Positions 26,515 through 35,046 of a DNA stretch of 64,000 nt are shown piece after piece. Made by a program: the position numbers and the translations under genes. The first letter of the stretch is position 1. Each line of letters opens with the position of its first letter. The notes below the pieces were generated by a model. The model was not told the origin of the DNA. It searched no databases and saw only the letters and a list, made by a program, of their open reading frames with translations. This stretch comes from Azoarcus sp. (GTDB lineage: Bacteria; Pseudomonadota; Gammaproteobacteria; Burkholderiales; Rhodocyclaceae): the NCBI GenBank assembly GCA_031285965.1, contig JAITVD010000035.1, positions 1 to 64,000 on the forward strand, given 5' to 3'.

Positions 26515-28791
26515 TCACAGTACCGTGCTGAACTGGATATTGAACTCGGTAAACTGGTTTGGCCTGCTCTTGACCAGCATGTACCCGCCCATGCCCCTGA
26601 CTTTTTCCAGTACCGCGTCCAAGCCGATGCCATGCCCTGAATCTTGGTCGGCAACCTCGACGGTTGAGACGCCCGGCTGGAAAATGCGGTTGGCGATTTC
26701 CTGATCGCTCAAGGCATCCGCCTCTGCCGCAGTCAAGATGTTCTTCTTGACAAAATGCTTGCGCAGACGGTCTGGAACGATACCGCATCCGTCATCCCGT
26801 ACCGTGAAGGTGTACTGCCCGTGGCCCAGATATTCGCACCACAGGCTCAGTGCGCCGATTGACGGCTTGTTGTGCTGGGTTCGCTCGTCTGGCATCTCGA
26901 TGCCGTGCGTCATGGCGTTGCGCACAAGCTGGATGGAAATATCCTGCAACTCTTTCGTCGTGGCTTTGGGCAGGGAGAAGAATTTTTCAAACTGGCAGGA
27001 AACTTCGACCTGCTTTCCGTGATCGGCAGCAATCCGCTGCGCCAGCGCGGCGATGTGGTCCGCGAACGGATGTTTCTGGGCAGTCATGCCGTCCGGCATG
27101 CCGCCTGACGGCTGCGTTTTGCCCAAGGCATTGCCGAGGCGGGCAACGATTTGGGCAAGCGAGGAATGGCGCTGGTAAAAGCCTTCCAGCAGCACGGCCA
27201 CGCGCAGCATTTGGTCGCCGGAGAGCGACTGCTCGTCCTCGCGCATGGACACCAATTCTTCTTCGCATGAATGCGCGTAGCTTTCCAGCGCCTCGATGCC
27301 AAGCACCGCCGCTTCGCCCTTGATGCCGTGCATGATACGCATGATGTAGTTCAGCGTATGCAGGCGGTCACGCGCCTCGTCATGGGCGGCGCTCATCTTC
27401 TCGTTGATCTGGGCCAGCGATTTCCCGACGTTGTCGATGAACCGCTGGAGTGCCTCAAAGTCGCTGCTTGCCAGCCGCAGCAGGGTTTCGACCTCGATTT
27501 TTGCCAAATTCTTCGCTTGCTCGATTTGCTGCGTGAGCACGACCTTGTCGGTGACATCCTGCACCGTGACCAGCAAGTGCGAGATTTGCTGGTCGTCCGA
27601 AAGCACCCTGTTGAAGAAGAAGGAAAGATACCGCGTCTGGGTGTTGGCTCGCGGGTCGGTGACGAGGATGGGGACGTTGATGAGCGGGTTGAGGCTAACG
27701 ACCAAGGCTTCTTTTACGCGGTCGCCCAAAAGCAGGTCAATGTAGTCCACCGCCGCTTCGTAAATATTCCGGGGGGCAATGGCCTCAAGGTGGGGCAGGA
27801 AATCCGAATCCGGCACGATCTCCCTTCTCAAGATGTCGGGCAGGGATTCCGAGAACTGCGTCCCGATTTTCTTGTTTTTATCCAGCAGGAACAATCCTTC
27901 GCGCACGGTGGCGAGGATTTCGATGGTTTCTTGGCGCGCTTCGGAAAGTTTTCTGTCGCCCGCCATCAAATCCCGGATTGAAATGATAACGGTGTAACCA
28001 AAGTTGATAAGCGCAAATACGATGCCGACGACCAGCACGATCCGCAAAATGGCGGCCCGATGGCTGGCAACCTGTTCCAGATCGGTGGTCAGGGCATTCA
28101 TGAGTTTCAGGACTGCCCGGTTGTTTTGCGGCTCGCTGTGCGTCGGGTTTTTCTCCAGCGCAAAAGCCACTGCCGCTCTAAGTTCTTCCTTGAACTGCTC
28201 GGGGTTGCTTGCTATGTATTCCAGTTTTCTTCTGAATTCTTCATCCGTAAAGTTTTCTTCTGCCTGAAATCTCTTTTTTGCGTCTTCCAGGCGAGCCGGG
28301 TCTTCCAGCTTTGTCGCGTTGAGGTAGTTGTCCGAGAAAGAGTCCCTGTCGCTGTTCAGCAGCGGTTTCAGGTGCTCCATGTAAGGCTTCCATATCACGT
28401 AGGTTTCCGCGACGAACTGGCGGGATTTTTCCGTTCCGACTTGGGTGAGATACACGGGGTTATCGTCGCCGCCCGTCACCATCGCGCCGTCGCGGAAGCC
28501 CATCAGGGTTCTGTCAAAGCGCCTGACCGCCAGCGTCAGTTCCTTCAGGCTGGTTTTGATGCCGTCTTCGTCTCCCGCTTCCATGCTGACGCCCAGCGTC
28601 AGGAGCGCCTTGGTCATCCGTTGCGACATCATCCGCTGCCGACCCGACAGGTTGATCGAGACGGCGGACTCATCGGCCTTGAATGTATTGTAGAAGTTGA
28701 TGCCGATGACGATAGCATCCGCCACCATAAAAAGGATGACCGCAAAAATAATCTTGCGGTATTTTGAAAATACGCTGCGGTTACTATCCAT
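26515..28791 (-). CDS. CheA-like sensor kinase with PilJ/NarX-type sensor domain and Hpt domain
   Basis: A 758-residue membrane kinase. Order: helix 1 (about 11-31); a periplasmic region with INLSGRQRMMSQRMTKAL at 46-63, resembling the P-box of PilJ-type and nitrate-sensing NarX-type sensors; helix 2 (about 247-270); a PAS-like region (about 285-415); an Hpt domain with phospho-acceptor His488 in IMHGIKGEAAV; and a CheA-type ATPase with LVRNAMTHGIEMPDERT, VRDDGCGI and GHGIGLDAV. The protein ends after the ATPase, so it lacks the CheW-like coupling domain of true CheA. It heads an operon with CheY- and CheX-like genes just upstream of nap. The ligand is not proven; nitrate is a guess from motif and place. 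Confidence 0.87.
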   Translation of the reverse strand: MDSNRSVFSKYRKIIFAVILFMVADAIVIGINFYNTFKADESAVSINLSGRQRMMSQRMTKALLTLGVSMEAGDEDGIKTSLKELTLAVRRFDRTLMGFRDGAMVTGGDDNPVYLTQVGTEKSRQFVAETYVIWKPYMEHLKPLLNSDRDSFSDNYLNATKLEDPARLEDAKKRFQAEENFTDEEFRRKLEYIASNPEQFKEELRAAVAFALEKNPTHSEPQNNRAVLKLMNALTTDLEQVASHRAAILRIVLVVGIVFALINFGYTVIISIRDLMAGDRKLSEARQETIEILATVREGLFLLDKNKKIGTQFSESLPDILRREIVPDSDFLPHLEAIAPRNIYEAAVDYIDLLLGDRVKEALVVSLNPLINVPILVTDPRANTQTRYLSFFFNRVLSDDQQISHLLVTVQDVTDKVVLTQQIEQAKNLAKIEVETLLRLASSDFEALQRFIDNVGKSLAQINEKMSAAHDEARDRLHTLNYIMRIMHGIKGEAAVLGIEALESYAHSCEEELVSMREDEQSLSGDQMLRVAVLLEGFYQRHSSLAQIVARLGNALGKTQPSGGMPDGMTAQKHPFADHIAALAQRIAADHGKQVEVSCQFEKFFSLPKATTKELQDISIQLVRNAMTHGIEMPDERTQHNKPSIGALSLWCEYLGHGQYTFTVRDDGCGIVPDRLRKHFVKKNILTAAEADALSDQEIANRIFQPGVSTVEVADQDSGHGIGLDAVLEKVRGMGGYMLVKSRPNQFTEFNIQFSTVL

Positions 28792-29151
28792 TTAATGCCT
28801 CGCCCAGAAAGACATCTCGTTAAAAGTAAGGTATAGCGAAGAACAGACTGTCACCAAAAAAGCTCACAAAGGATACACTAGTTTTATGCACTGCCTGTTG
28901 GAATATTCCGTTTGAGGATATGTCGCTTAACATGACATATAACATAATGTGTATATACTTAACTTATTTGATAAGTGATGTTCGCTATATCGTCTATGCT
29001 CTATATCAAGAAAAACGGCGGTGATATAAATTGTTTTCAATTTATGTGGAATATTTTCGGTTCGGCGCGTTAATAATTCCAAGCAATAGGCGCTTATTTG
29101 CGTTAGAACGAGCGGCACAGCGGATTGTGCGGTTTTGTGAAGTTTTTCCGC
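28792..29151. other. AT-rich intergenic region upstream of the sensor kinase
   Basis: About 360 bp with no gene that I can support. The part at 28915-29060 is markedly AT-rich compared with the rest of the window. Short minus-strand frames occur but lack recognisable content. A possible kinase promoter, TTGGTG and TATACC with a 16-bp gap, lies on the minus strand about 35-70 bp upstream of its ATG. Confidence 0.45.
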
Positions 29152-30189
29152 TTACGCCCAACCCATCGTTTGTCCCTGAATAATCCTTTCCAGCGCGTTT
29201 ACCCACTCCGGGCGGGCATTGAGGCAGGGGATGGCGTGGAATGCCTCGCCGCCACGGGCAAGGAAAGCGTCGTGGCACAGCATGGCGATTTCTTCCAGCG
29301 TTTCGAGGCAGTCTGCGGCAAAGCCAGGGCAGATGACGTCGACCCGCTTTTCGCCCGAGGCGGCGAGGCGTTCGAGCGTCGGCAGGGTGTAGGGTTCCAG
29401 CCACTTCCCGCGCCCGAAGCGGGATTGGAACGTGACATGCAGCTTTTCCGGCGGCAGGGACAGCGCCTCTGCCAAAAGGCGCGCGGTGACGAGGCATTCG
29501 GCGCGGTAGGGGTCGCCCAGCGCGTCGGTGCTGGCGGGCTGGCCGTGAAAGCTGGCCACGAGGCAATCGCCTTGTCCGTGCGCGGTCCAGTGCTCGCGCA
29601 CGCTCGCCGCCAGCGCGGCGATGTAGCCGGGGTCGTCGGGAAAGCTGCGCACGAAGCGAAGCTCCGGCAGGTTGCGCCAAGAGCGCAAAGCGAGGGCGAC
29701 TTCATCAAGGACGCTGGCTGTGGTGCTGGCGGCAAATTGCGGGTAAAGCGGCACGACGAGGATGCGCTGGATACCGCGCATACGCAAAGCGTTGAGCGTA
29801 TCGGCGATGGAAGGCGAGCCGTAGCGCATGGCCCAGGCGACGGCAATGCCGTCGCGGCTTTGCCCCTGCCCGCCGTTGAGCTTGTCGCGGAGCAAATCGG
29901 CCAAGCGTTCGGTGTGAATCTTGAGCGGGGAGCCTTCCGGCGTCCAGATGGCCGCGTATTTTTTGGCGGAGCGGGGCGGGCGGGTAGTGAGGATGATGCC
30001 GTTCAGGATGGGCTGCCAGATGAGCGGCGGCAATTCGACGACTCTTGGGTCAGAAAGAAACTGACGCAGCCACGGGCGCAGGGCTTTTGCGGTTGGCGCG
30101 TCCGGCGTGCCGAGATTGACCAGCAGCACGCCTGCGCGGGGGCGCTCTTTCGGGTTGCGGGGCGGAGGTTCGGGCAAAAAGCGCGACAT
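29152..30189 (-). CDS. hemH: Ferrochelatase HemH
   Basis: Ferrochelatase inserts ferrous iron into protoporphyrin IX. The 345-residue protein begins VLLVNLGTPDAPTAKALRPW and contains PLYPQFAASTTAS, SFHGQPASTDALGDPY and TFQSRFGRGKWLEPYT. The catalytic histidine is retained, but the usual HGIP or HGLP reads HGQP here. The ATG at 30189 is preferred: an open frame continues into hrcA but has no ferrochelatase content. It follows hrcA by 11 bp. Haem demand from the many cytochromes here makes its presence apt. Confidence 0.94.
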   Translation of the reverse strand: MSRFLPEPPPRNPKERPRAGVLLVNLGTPDAPTAKALRPWLRQFLSDPRVVELPPLIWQPILNGIILTTRPPRSAKKYAAIWTPEGSPLKIHTERLADLLRDKLNGGQGQSRDGIAVAWAMRYGSPSIADTLNALRMRGIQRILVVPLYPQFAASTTASVLDEVALALRSWRNLPELRFVRSFPDDPGYIAALAASVREHWTAHGQGDCLVASFHGQPASTDALGDPYRAECLVTARLLAEALSLPPEKLHVTFQSRFGRGKWLEPYTLPTLERLAASGEKRVDVICPGFAADCLETLEEIAMLCHDAFLARGGEAFHAIPCLNARPEWVNALERIIQGQTMGWA

Positions 30190-30200
30190 GGCGGGCGGGG

Positions 30201-31247
30201 TCAGCCGTTGGACGACAAGGCGCTTGACAGCAGCCGGGCGGTGATGTCGACGATGGGAATCACTCGGTCGTAGGCCATGCGGGTCGGGCCGATGACGCCG
30301 ACGGAGCCGACGATTTTCCCGTCGGCTTCGTAGGGCGCTGTCACCACGCTGCAAGCGTCAAGCTGCGAGAGGCCGGATTCGTTGCCGATGAAAATCTGTA
30401 CGCCCTGCGCGCGCCGGGACACATCGAGCAACTGCATCAGCGCCGTGCGCTGCTCGAATAGCCGGAAAAGCTCGCGCAGGCGCGACATATTGGAGGATAA
30501 ATCTTCGACATCGAGCAGGTTGGTTTCCCCCGAAATGATGTAGTCGGCAGACGTTTCCTCGGCGGCATCATCTGAATCGACCTCAATCGCGCTCGCCATC
30601 AGTTCGCTCAGGTCGCTCCTGATGCGGTGCAGTTCCGTTTGGAGGGATGCGCGGATTTCATCGAGCGCAAGCCCGGCGCAGTGCTCATTGAGATACGCCG
30701 CTGCCGCGCCCAGTTCGGAGGCCGAATAGGCGCGGCGCGTAAACAGGATGCGGTTTTGCACGTCGCCGCTTTCGGTCACGATGATGAGCAAGATGCGGTT
30801 TTCCGCCAGCCCGATGAATTCGATTTGGCGGATGCGGGGCGGCTCCCGGCGCGGCGCGACGACCACCCCGGCGAAGCGGGTCAGGTTCGAGAGCAGGAGC
30901 GATGCCGAATTCATCAACCGCTGCGGCTGGCCGGGACGGAGATGCCCTTTCAGTTCCTGCGCTTGCGTGTTGCCCATAGGCTGCGTCGTGAGCAGTGCGT
31001 CGACGAAAAAACGGTAGCCCATCGCTGTGGGTATCCGTCCCGCCGAGGTGTGCGGGCTTGCGATGTAGCCCATTTCTTCTAAGTCGCTCATGATGTTGCG
31101 CACCGTGGCGGGCGACAGTTCCAGCCCCGATGAGCGCGACAGGGCGCGGGAGCCGATGGGCTGTCCGTCCGCGATGTAACGCTCGATCAGGGTTTTGAGC
31201 AGGATGCGGGCGCGGGCATCGGGCGGAGGCAGGGTGGTCTGTTGCAT
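30201..31247 (-). CDS. hrcA: Heat-inducible transcription repressor HrcA
   Basis: HrcA represses chaperone operons through CIRCE operators. The 348-residue protein has the N-terminal winged-helix segment [39 protein letters not shown] and [19 protein letters not shown], all classic for the family, followed by the GAF-like domain. No CIRCE element is visible upstream of hrcA or htpG, so its targets lie elsewhere. It is divergent from nadK (74 bp gap) and leads into hemH. Confidence 0.96.
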   Translation of the reverse strand: MQQTTLPPPDARARILLKTLIERYIADGQPIGSRALSRSSGLELSPATVRNIMSDLEEMGYIASPHTSAGRIPTAMGYRFFVDALLTTQPMGNTQAQELKGHLRPGQPQRLMNSASLLLSNLTRFAGVVVAPRREPPRIRQIEFIGLAENRILLIIVTESGDVQNRILFTRRAYSASELGAAAAYLNEHCAGLALDEIRASLQTELHRIRSDLSELMASAIEVDSDDAAEETSADYIISGETNLLDVEDLSSNMSRLRELFRLFEQRTALMQLLDVSRRAQGVQIFIGNESGLSQLDACSVVTAPYEADGKIVGSVGVIGPTRMAYDRVIPIVDITARLLSSALSSNG

Positions 31248-31321
31248 CGGCTCATTCTAGCAGTGCGTCGGCGGTTCGCGCAGTTGCGCGGCGCTTGGGC
31301 AAATGTGGTTTAATCGGCCGC

Positions 31322-32209
31322 ATGGCAAGCCCATTCAGCAACATTTCCCTGATTGGCAAATTCAAAAGCGCGGACGGCAGCGAGGCGGTGCTGGACATTG
31401 CGCGGTTTTTGCGCGGGCGCGGGCTGGAGCCGTGGATTGAGCAAGGCACGGCAGGGCGCATCGGGCGGGCGGCCAACGATTTCATGACGGCGACCTACGA
31501 AGAGATTGCCGACAAAGCCGATCTCGCGGTCGTCATCGGCGGCGACGGCACTTTGCTCAACGCGGCGCGGCGGCTGGGGGAACGCGCCGTGCCGCTGGTC
31601 GGGGTCAATCTCGGGCGGCTGGGTTTCCTGACCGACCTCTCAAGGGTGGATGCCTGCCGCCAACTGGGCGAAATACTCGACGGGCGCTATTGCACCGAAT
31701 CTCGCGGCATGCTCGATGCCGAAGTCGTGCGCGGCGGCGACCGCATTTTCCATACCGTCGCGCTCAATGATGTGGTGGTCAACCGGGGCAGCCTCGGCAG
31801 GATGATTGAGCTGGAACTGATGGTCGACGATGTGTTCGTCTACAACGTGCGCTCAGACGGCATGATTATCGCCACCCCCACTGGCTCCACAGCCTACGCG
31901 CTGGCGGCCAATGGGCCGATTCTCCATCCGGGTGTCGGGGGCATCGCGCTGGTTCCGCTTTGTCCGCACTCGCTCACCGTCCGCCCCGTCACCTTGCCGG
32001 ATAGCTGCCGCATCGAAATCGTGCTCATGCCGCCGCATGATGCCCGCATCCACTTTGACGGAGTGACTTACTGCGACGTGCGCGCGGGCGACCGGCTGCG
32101 GATTATGCGTTCCTCGCAGGAAGTGCGTCTGCTGCATCCCGAAAGCTACGGCTACTTCGCCATGCTGCGCGAAAAGCTCCATTGGGGCGCGTCCGTGCTG
32201 CGCACCTGA
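31322..32209 (+). CDS. nadK: NAD kinase
   Basis: NadK phosphorylates NAD to NADP. The 295-residue protein has the GGDGT signature in VVIGGDGTLLNAARR, the conserved LNDVVVNRGS, and TPTGSTAYALAANGP. The ATG at 31322 is adopted; a longer frame from 31295 uses a non-ATG start. recN follows after 14 bp on the same strand, a gene pair common in betaproteobacteria. Confidence 0.95.
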   Translation: MASPFSNISLIGKFKSADGSEAVLDIARFLRGRGLEPWIEQGTAGRIGRAANDFMTATYEEIADKADLAVVIGGDGTLLNAARRLGERAVPLVGVNLGRLGFLTDLSRVDACRQLGEILDGRYCTESRGMLDAEVVRGGDRIFHTVALNDVVVNRGSLGRMIELELMVDDVFVYNVRSDGMIIATPTGSTAYALAANGPILHPGVGGIALVPLCPHSLTVRPVTLPDSCRIEIVLMPPHDARIHFDGVTYCDVRAGDRLRIMRSSQEVRLLHPESYGYFAMLREKLHWGASVLRT

Positions 32210-32223
32210 TTTCACTCACGTCC

Positions 32224-33885
32224 ATGCTGCGCCGCCTCTCCATCCGCGATTTTGTCATTGTCGATAGGCTTGAACTCGATTTTGCCGCCGGATTCGGGGC
32301 GCTCACTGGCGAGACGGGCGCGGGCAAATCCATCTTGCTGGATGCCTTAAGCCTCGCGCTGGGGGAACGCGCCGACGCGGGCGTGGTGCGGGCGGGTTGC
32401 GAAAAAGCCGACATCACCGCCGAATTTGATTTGCCGCCCGGTGGCGAACTGTCCGCTTGGCTTGCCGACCAAGAACTGGATTTTGGCGACGACGCGCTGA
32501 TTCTGCGCCGCCTTGTCGACGCGGGCGGGCGCGGCAAGGCATGGATAAACGGCACGCCCGCAACGCTTGCGCAACTGCGCGCCGCCGGGCAATGGCTGGC
32601 GGACATTCACGGTCAGCATGCCCATCACGCCCTGTTGCGCCCCGACACGCAGCGCCAGTTGCTCGATGCCCGCGCCGGGGCGGAGGAACTGGCCGCTACC
32701 GTTGCCGCCCGCTGGCGCGAATGGCAGCGTTTGGTCGATTTGCGGCAAGCGGCGGAGCGGGACGCGGCGTCGTTTTCCCGCGAGCGCGAATTGCTGGGCT
32801 GGCAAGTGAAGGAACTGGAAGAACTCGCCTTTGACCCCGCCGAGTGGCAGGACATCAACGCCGAACATGGGCGCTTGGCACATGCCGCTGACTTGCTGGG
32901 CGGCGTGGGCGAGGCGCTCGATAACCTTGGGGAGGGCGAGCAGTCCGCTTGTTCCGTGCTCGGGCTTTGCGCCAATCGCCTGTCGGCGCTGGAAGCGATT
33001 GACCCGGCGCTCGCGGAAGCGCGGGAAATGATTGAATCTGCGGCGATACAGGCCGATGAAGCCCTGCATCTTTTGCGGCGCTACCGCGAGCGGCTCGAAC
33101 TCGATCCGGAGCGGCTCGCCGCCATCGAGCAGCGTATTGGCGCGGTGATGGACATTGCCCGGAAATACCGCGCCGCGCCGGAAGATTTGCCGTCGCGCTC
33201 GGCGGAGTGGCGGGCGCGGCTCGACACGCTCGAAGCCAGCGCCGACCCGGAACGCCTTGCCGCTGCCGAGCGCGAGGCGCAAGAAGCCTTTGAGGAAGCC
33301 GCCAAGCAGCTTTCATCCATGCGCCGGGACGCGGCGGCGCGTCTGTCGCCCGAAATCACCGAAGCCATGCAATCGCTGGCGATGGAGGGCGGACAGTTTG
33401 AAGTGGCGCTGCTCGCCAGCGAGCCATCCGCGCATGGGCTGGAAAACATCGAGTTTCAGGTTGCCGCCAATCCGGGGCAGACGCTTCGCGGGCTTGCCAA
33501 AGTAGCTTCCGGCGGAGAACTGTCCCGCATCGGGCTGGCCATTCAGGTAATGACCAGCCGCGATTCGTCCACGCCCACGCTGATTTTCGACGAAGTCGAC
33601 GTTGGCATCGGCGGGCGCGTCGCGGAAATCGTCGGGCAACTGCTGCATCGGCTGGGGCGCGACCGCCAAGTGCTCTGCGTGACCCACCTCCCGCAAGTGG
33701 CGGCTCGCGCTGGCTGGCAATGGCAGATTGCCAAGGAAACCCGCAACGGCCAAACCTTGAGCGTCGTCACGCCGCTCGATGGGGCAGGGCGCGTTGAAGA
33801 AATTGCGCGAATGCTCGGCGGCGTCGACATCACGGACACCACACGCCGCCACGCGGCGGAAATGCTGGGCGGCAGTGCCAAATGA
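32224..33885 (+). CDS. recN: DNA repair protein RecN
   Basis: SMC-like ATPase for double-strand break repair, 553 residues. It begins MLRRLSIRDFVIVDRLEL and has Walker A ALTGETGAGKSILLDAL, a long coiled-coil middle with HGQHAHHALL near its start, the ABC signature ASGGELSRIGLAIQ and Walker B LIFDEVDVGIGG. Full family length. The ATG at 32224 matches the family N-terminus. It is the last intact gene before the relic-filled region at 33.9-35.2 kb. Confidence 0.96.
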   Translation: MLRRLSIRDFVIVDRLELDFAAGFGALTGETGAGKSILLDALSLALGERADAGVVRAGCEKADITAEFDLPPGGELSAWLADQELDFGDDALILRRLVDAGGRGKAWINGTPATLAQLRAAGQWLADIHGQHAHHALLRPDTQRQLLDARAGAEELAATVAARWREWQRLVDLRQAAERDAASFSRERELLGWQVKELEELAFDPAEWQDINAEHGRLAHAADLLGGVGEALDNLGEGEQSACSVLGLCANRLSALEAIDPALAEAREMIESAAIQADEALHLLRRYRERLELDPERLAAIEQRIGAVMDIARKYRAAPEDLPSRSAEWRARLDTLEASADPERLAAAEREAQEAFEEAAKQLSSMRRDAAARLSPEITEAMQSLAMEGGQFEVALLASEPSAHGLENIEFQVAANPGQTLRGLAKVASGGELSRIGLAIQVMTSRDSSTPTLIFDEVDVGIGGRVAEIVGQLLHRLGRDRQVLCVTHLPQVAARAGWQWQIAKETRNGQTLSVVTPLDGAGRVEEIARMLGGVDITDTTRRHAAEMLGGSAK

Positions 33886-33920
33886 ACCGCCGTGCTAGCC
33901 GCTGCCGTTTTTGCCTAGCA

Positions 33921-34097
33921 TCACATAGCGAACACGACAGCGAGATATCTAGCCGAAGGCGTGCGACGATCTGGGCCGATAACGATTTGCACATCACGGC
34001 CTAGCCAGATCAGACAATCGAGCATCTTTGTTTCACTGATGCCGTGAAATTGGCCTAGAACAAATGAAATGAGTGCCTCCCCCTGCAAGAGCCGATT
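33921..34097 (-). pseudogene. 3' remnant of an XRE-family antitoxin gene (HigA-like)
   Basis: Minus-strand frame encoding about 58 residues that resemble the C-terminal half of COG5606-type XRE antitoxins: ISFVLGQFHGISETKMLDCL followed by WLGRDVQIVIGPDRR and ARYLAVVFAM. The helix-turn-helix start is missing; upstream the frame runs into antisense of the IS110 remnant. No partner toxin gene is seen. I read it as a truncated toxin-antitoxin relic. Identification is by pattern memory, so it is moderate. Confidence 0.6.
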
Positions 34098-34142
34098 TGG
34101 AAGACCATACAGGTTTTTACAGGCCAACCAAAGGGGATAGAC

Positions 34143-34417
34143 ATGACGCCAGTTGGGATCGATATTGCAAAGAACGTCTTTCAGGTGCACTACGTGGACG
34201 AGCAAACGGGCGAAATTATGAGCAGGCAGATCAAGCGGGTGAAGTTTCTGGAATTCTTCGCCAACTGCGCCGAGTGCCTGATCGGCATGGAAGCGTGCGG
34301 CGGCGCGCACTATTGGGCGCGTGAACTCACCAAGCTGGGCCACCAGGTAGGTTGATGCCCGCCCGGTTCGTCAAGGCGTTCAACGTCAGGAACAAGATCG
34401 ACGCGAGCGATGTCTGA
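34143..34417 (+). pseudogene. IS110-family transposase, 5' fragment with frameshift
   Basis: The frame 34143-34355 encodes VGIDIAKNVFQVHYVDEQTG and LIGMEACGGAHYWARELTKL, the DEDD-type N-terminus of IS110 transposases with its first Asp at residue 7. The homology continues in another frame from 34355 as MPARFVKAFNVRNKIDASDV and stops at 34417. So there is one frameshift near 34350 and about two-thirds of the transposase is gone. It cannot be active. It marks a past insertion beside the cas9 relic. Confidence 0.85.
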
Positions 34418-34640
34418 TTGGTTCAGCAGCGATGAGGCGCCAGACATTGCTCCGCCCCCGCAGGAACATCGGCCTGTTGAGTTCGATGCAAACCTGCGCA
34501 TCGGCCTTGCGCCTGGTCTCGTCCTCCAGGGCCAGGGCGTGCTGGCCAGCGGCGGAAACGTGAGGATGGATGTGGGAAATATCTTCGCGGGGGCGAGCCT
34601 CTGATGAAATTCGGCTTGAATTTGTTTTAACCGGCATTTA
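34418..34640. other. Unidentified stretch after the IS110 fragment
   Basis: GC-rich sequence with open frames on both strands: plus strand 34410-34604 (64 codons) and minus strand 34386-34637 (83 codons). I recognise neither product. Composition resembles coding DNA, so it may be another gene fragment left by rearrangement. Confidence 0.4.
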
Positions 34641-34736
34641 ATCGGTAGAAAACTACCAGTCGAACCCCGAATTTTTACCACCTTTCTATCAAAAAACTAC
34701 CGAAAAACCCCAAATTCGTCCGGTTTCTACCACTAC
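34641..34736. repeat. Degenerate AT-rich tandem repeats at the cas9 break point
   Basis: On the minus strand two related units of roughly 45 bases follow each other: GTGGTAGAAACCGGACGAAT leading to GGGGTTTTTCGGTAGTTTT, then GGTGGTAAAAATTCGGGGTT leading to GGTAGTTTTCTACC. The core CCGGACGAATT also occurs downstream of nusB (about 88-99). The cas9 reading frame is lost exactly where this block begins. Confidence 0.6.
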
Positions 34737-34915
34737 CCTACTATGAGGCGGGTAAGGTTGAGCGATTCGCCTTCCTTGGCGGTTTCCGCCTTGTCGAAGC
34801 GGCGCACGCCGAGGTCGACGAGGTACTGTTCGCCCAGCACGCACCAGCCCACCGAGGCGATGCCAATATCGAATCCAAAGATGAGCGGGCCGTTGATTTC
34901 GAGCTTGCCGGACAT
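34733..34915 (-). pseudogene. cas9: cas9 (type II-C) remnant: first ~55 codons only
   Basis: A 60-codon frame that begins like a type II-C Cas9. It has the RuvC-I motif FGFDIGIASVGWCVLGEQ with catalytic Asp16, then the LVDLGVRRFDKAE strand and KEGESLNLTR, where a full protein continues into the arginine-rich bridge helix. Here the frame turns to LIVG and stops. About 95% of a normal ~1,050-residue Cas9 is missing: bridge helix, REC, HNH, RuvC-II/III and PAM domains. The start and ribosome-binding site (AGAGGAGG) are intact, so a short peptide could still be made. The tracrRNA gene starts 26 bp away on the other strand. Confidence 0.9.
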
Positions 34916-34934
34916 GTCGTGCCTCCTCTACAAT
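34905..34934 (+). promoter_or_regulatory. Predicted sigma-70 promoter of the tracrRNA
   Basis: A -35 element TTGCCG (34905-34910) and a -10 element TACAAT (34929-34934) are 18 bp apart. The expected start, about 34941, coincides with the first base of the anti-repeat. The promoter overlaps the cas9 start codon and Shine-Dalgarno sequence on the opposite strand. Confidence 0.75.
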
Positions 34935-34940
34935 GTGCGC

Positions 34941-35046
34941 GTTGTGGCTAACCGGGGTGAGAGCCGTTGCTACAATAAGGATGCGCCGAAAGGCGCATTC
35001 CGTATCCAGCAGCCCGATGGGGAAACCTGTCGGGCTGTTTCATTTT
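34941..35046 (+). ncRNA. tracrRNA of a type II-C CRISPR system (orphan)
   Basis: Bases 34941-34976 form a 36-nt anti-repeat that begins GTTGTGGC and ends GAGCCGTTGCTACAAT. Its end plus the following AAGG matches the known Neisseria-type tracrRNA (CCGTTGCTACAATAAGG). The ends of the anti-repeat can pair with each other (8 bp with wobbles). Next comes a perfect hairpin, ATGCGCC-GAAA-GGCGCAT (34981-34998), then a terminator hairpin CAGCCCGA (35010-35017) with TCGGGCTG (35030-35037) and a T-rich tail. Every tracrRNA part appears intact, though no complete cas9, cas1, cas2 or array is in the window. The cognate crRNA repeat should resemble ATTGTAGC...GGTTAGCCACAAC read against it. Confidence 0.88.

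Noticed and set aside
31248-31321. CIRCE operator upstream of hrcA
   Set aside because: CTAGCAGTGC recalls one arm, but the complementary GAGTGCTAA arm at 9 bp spacing is missing.
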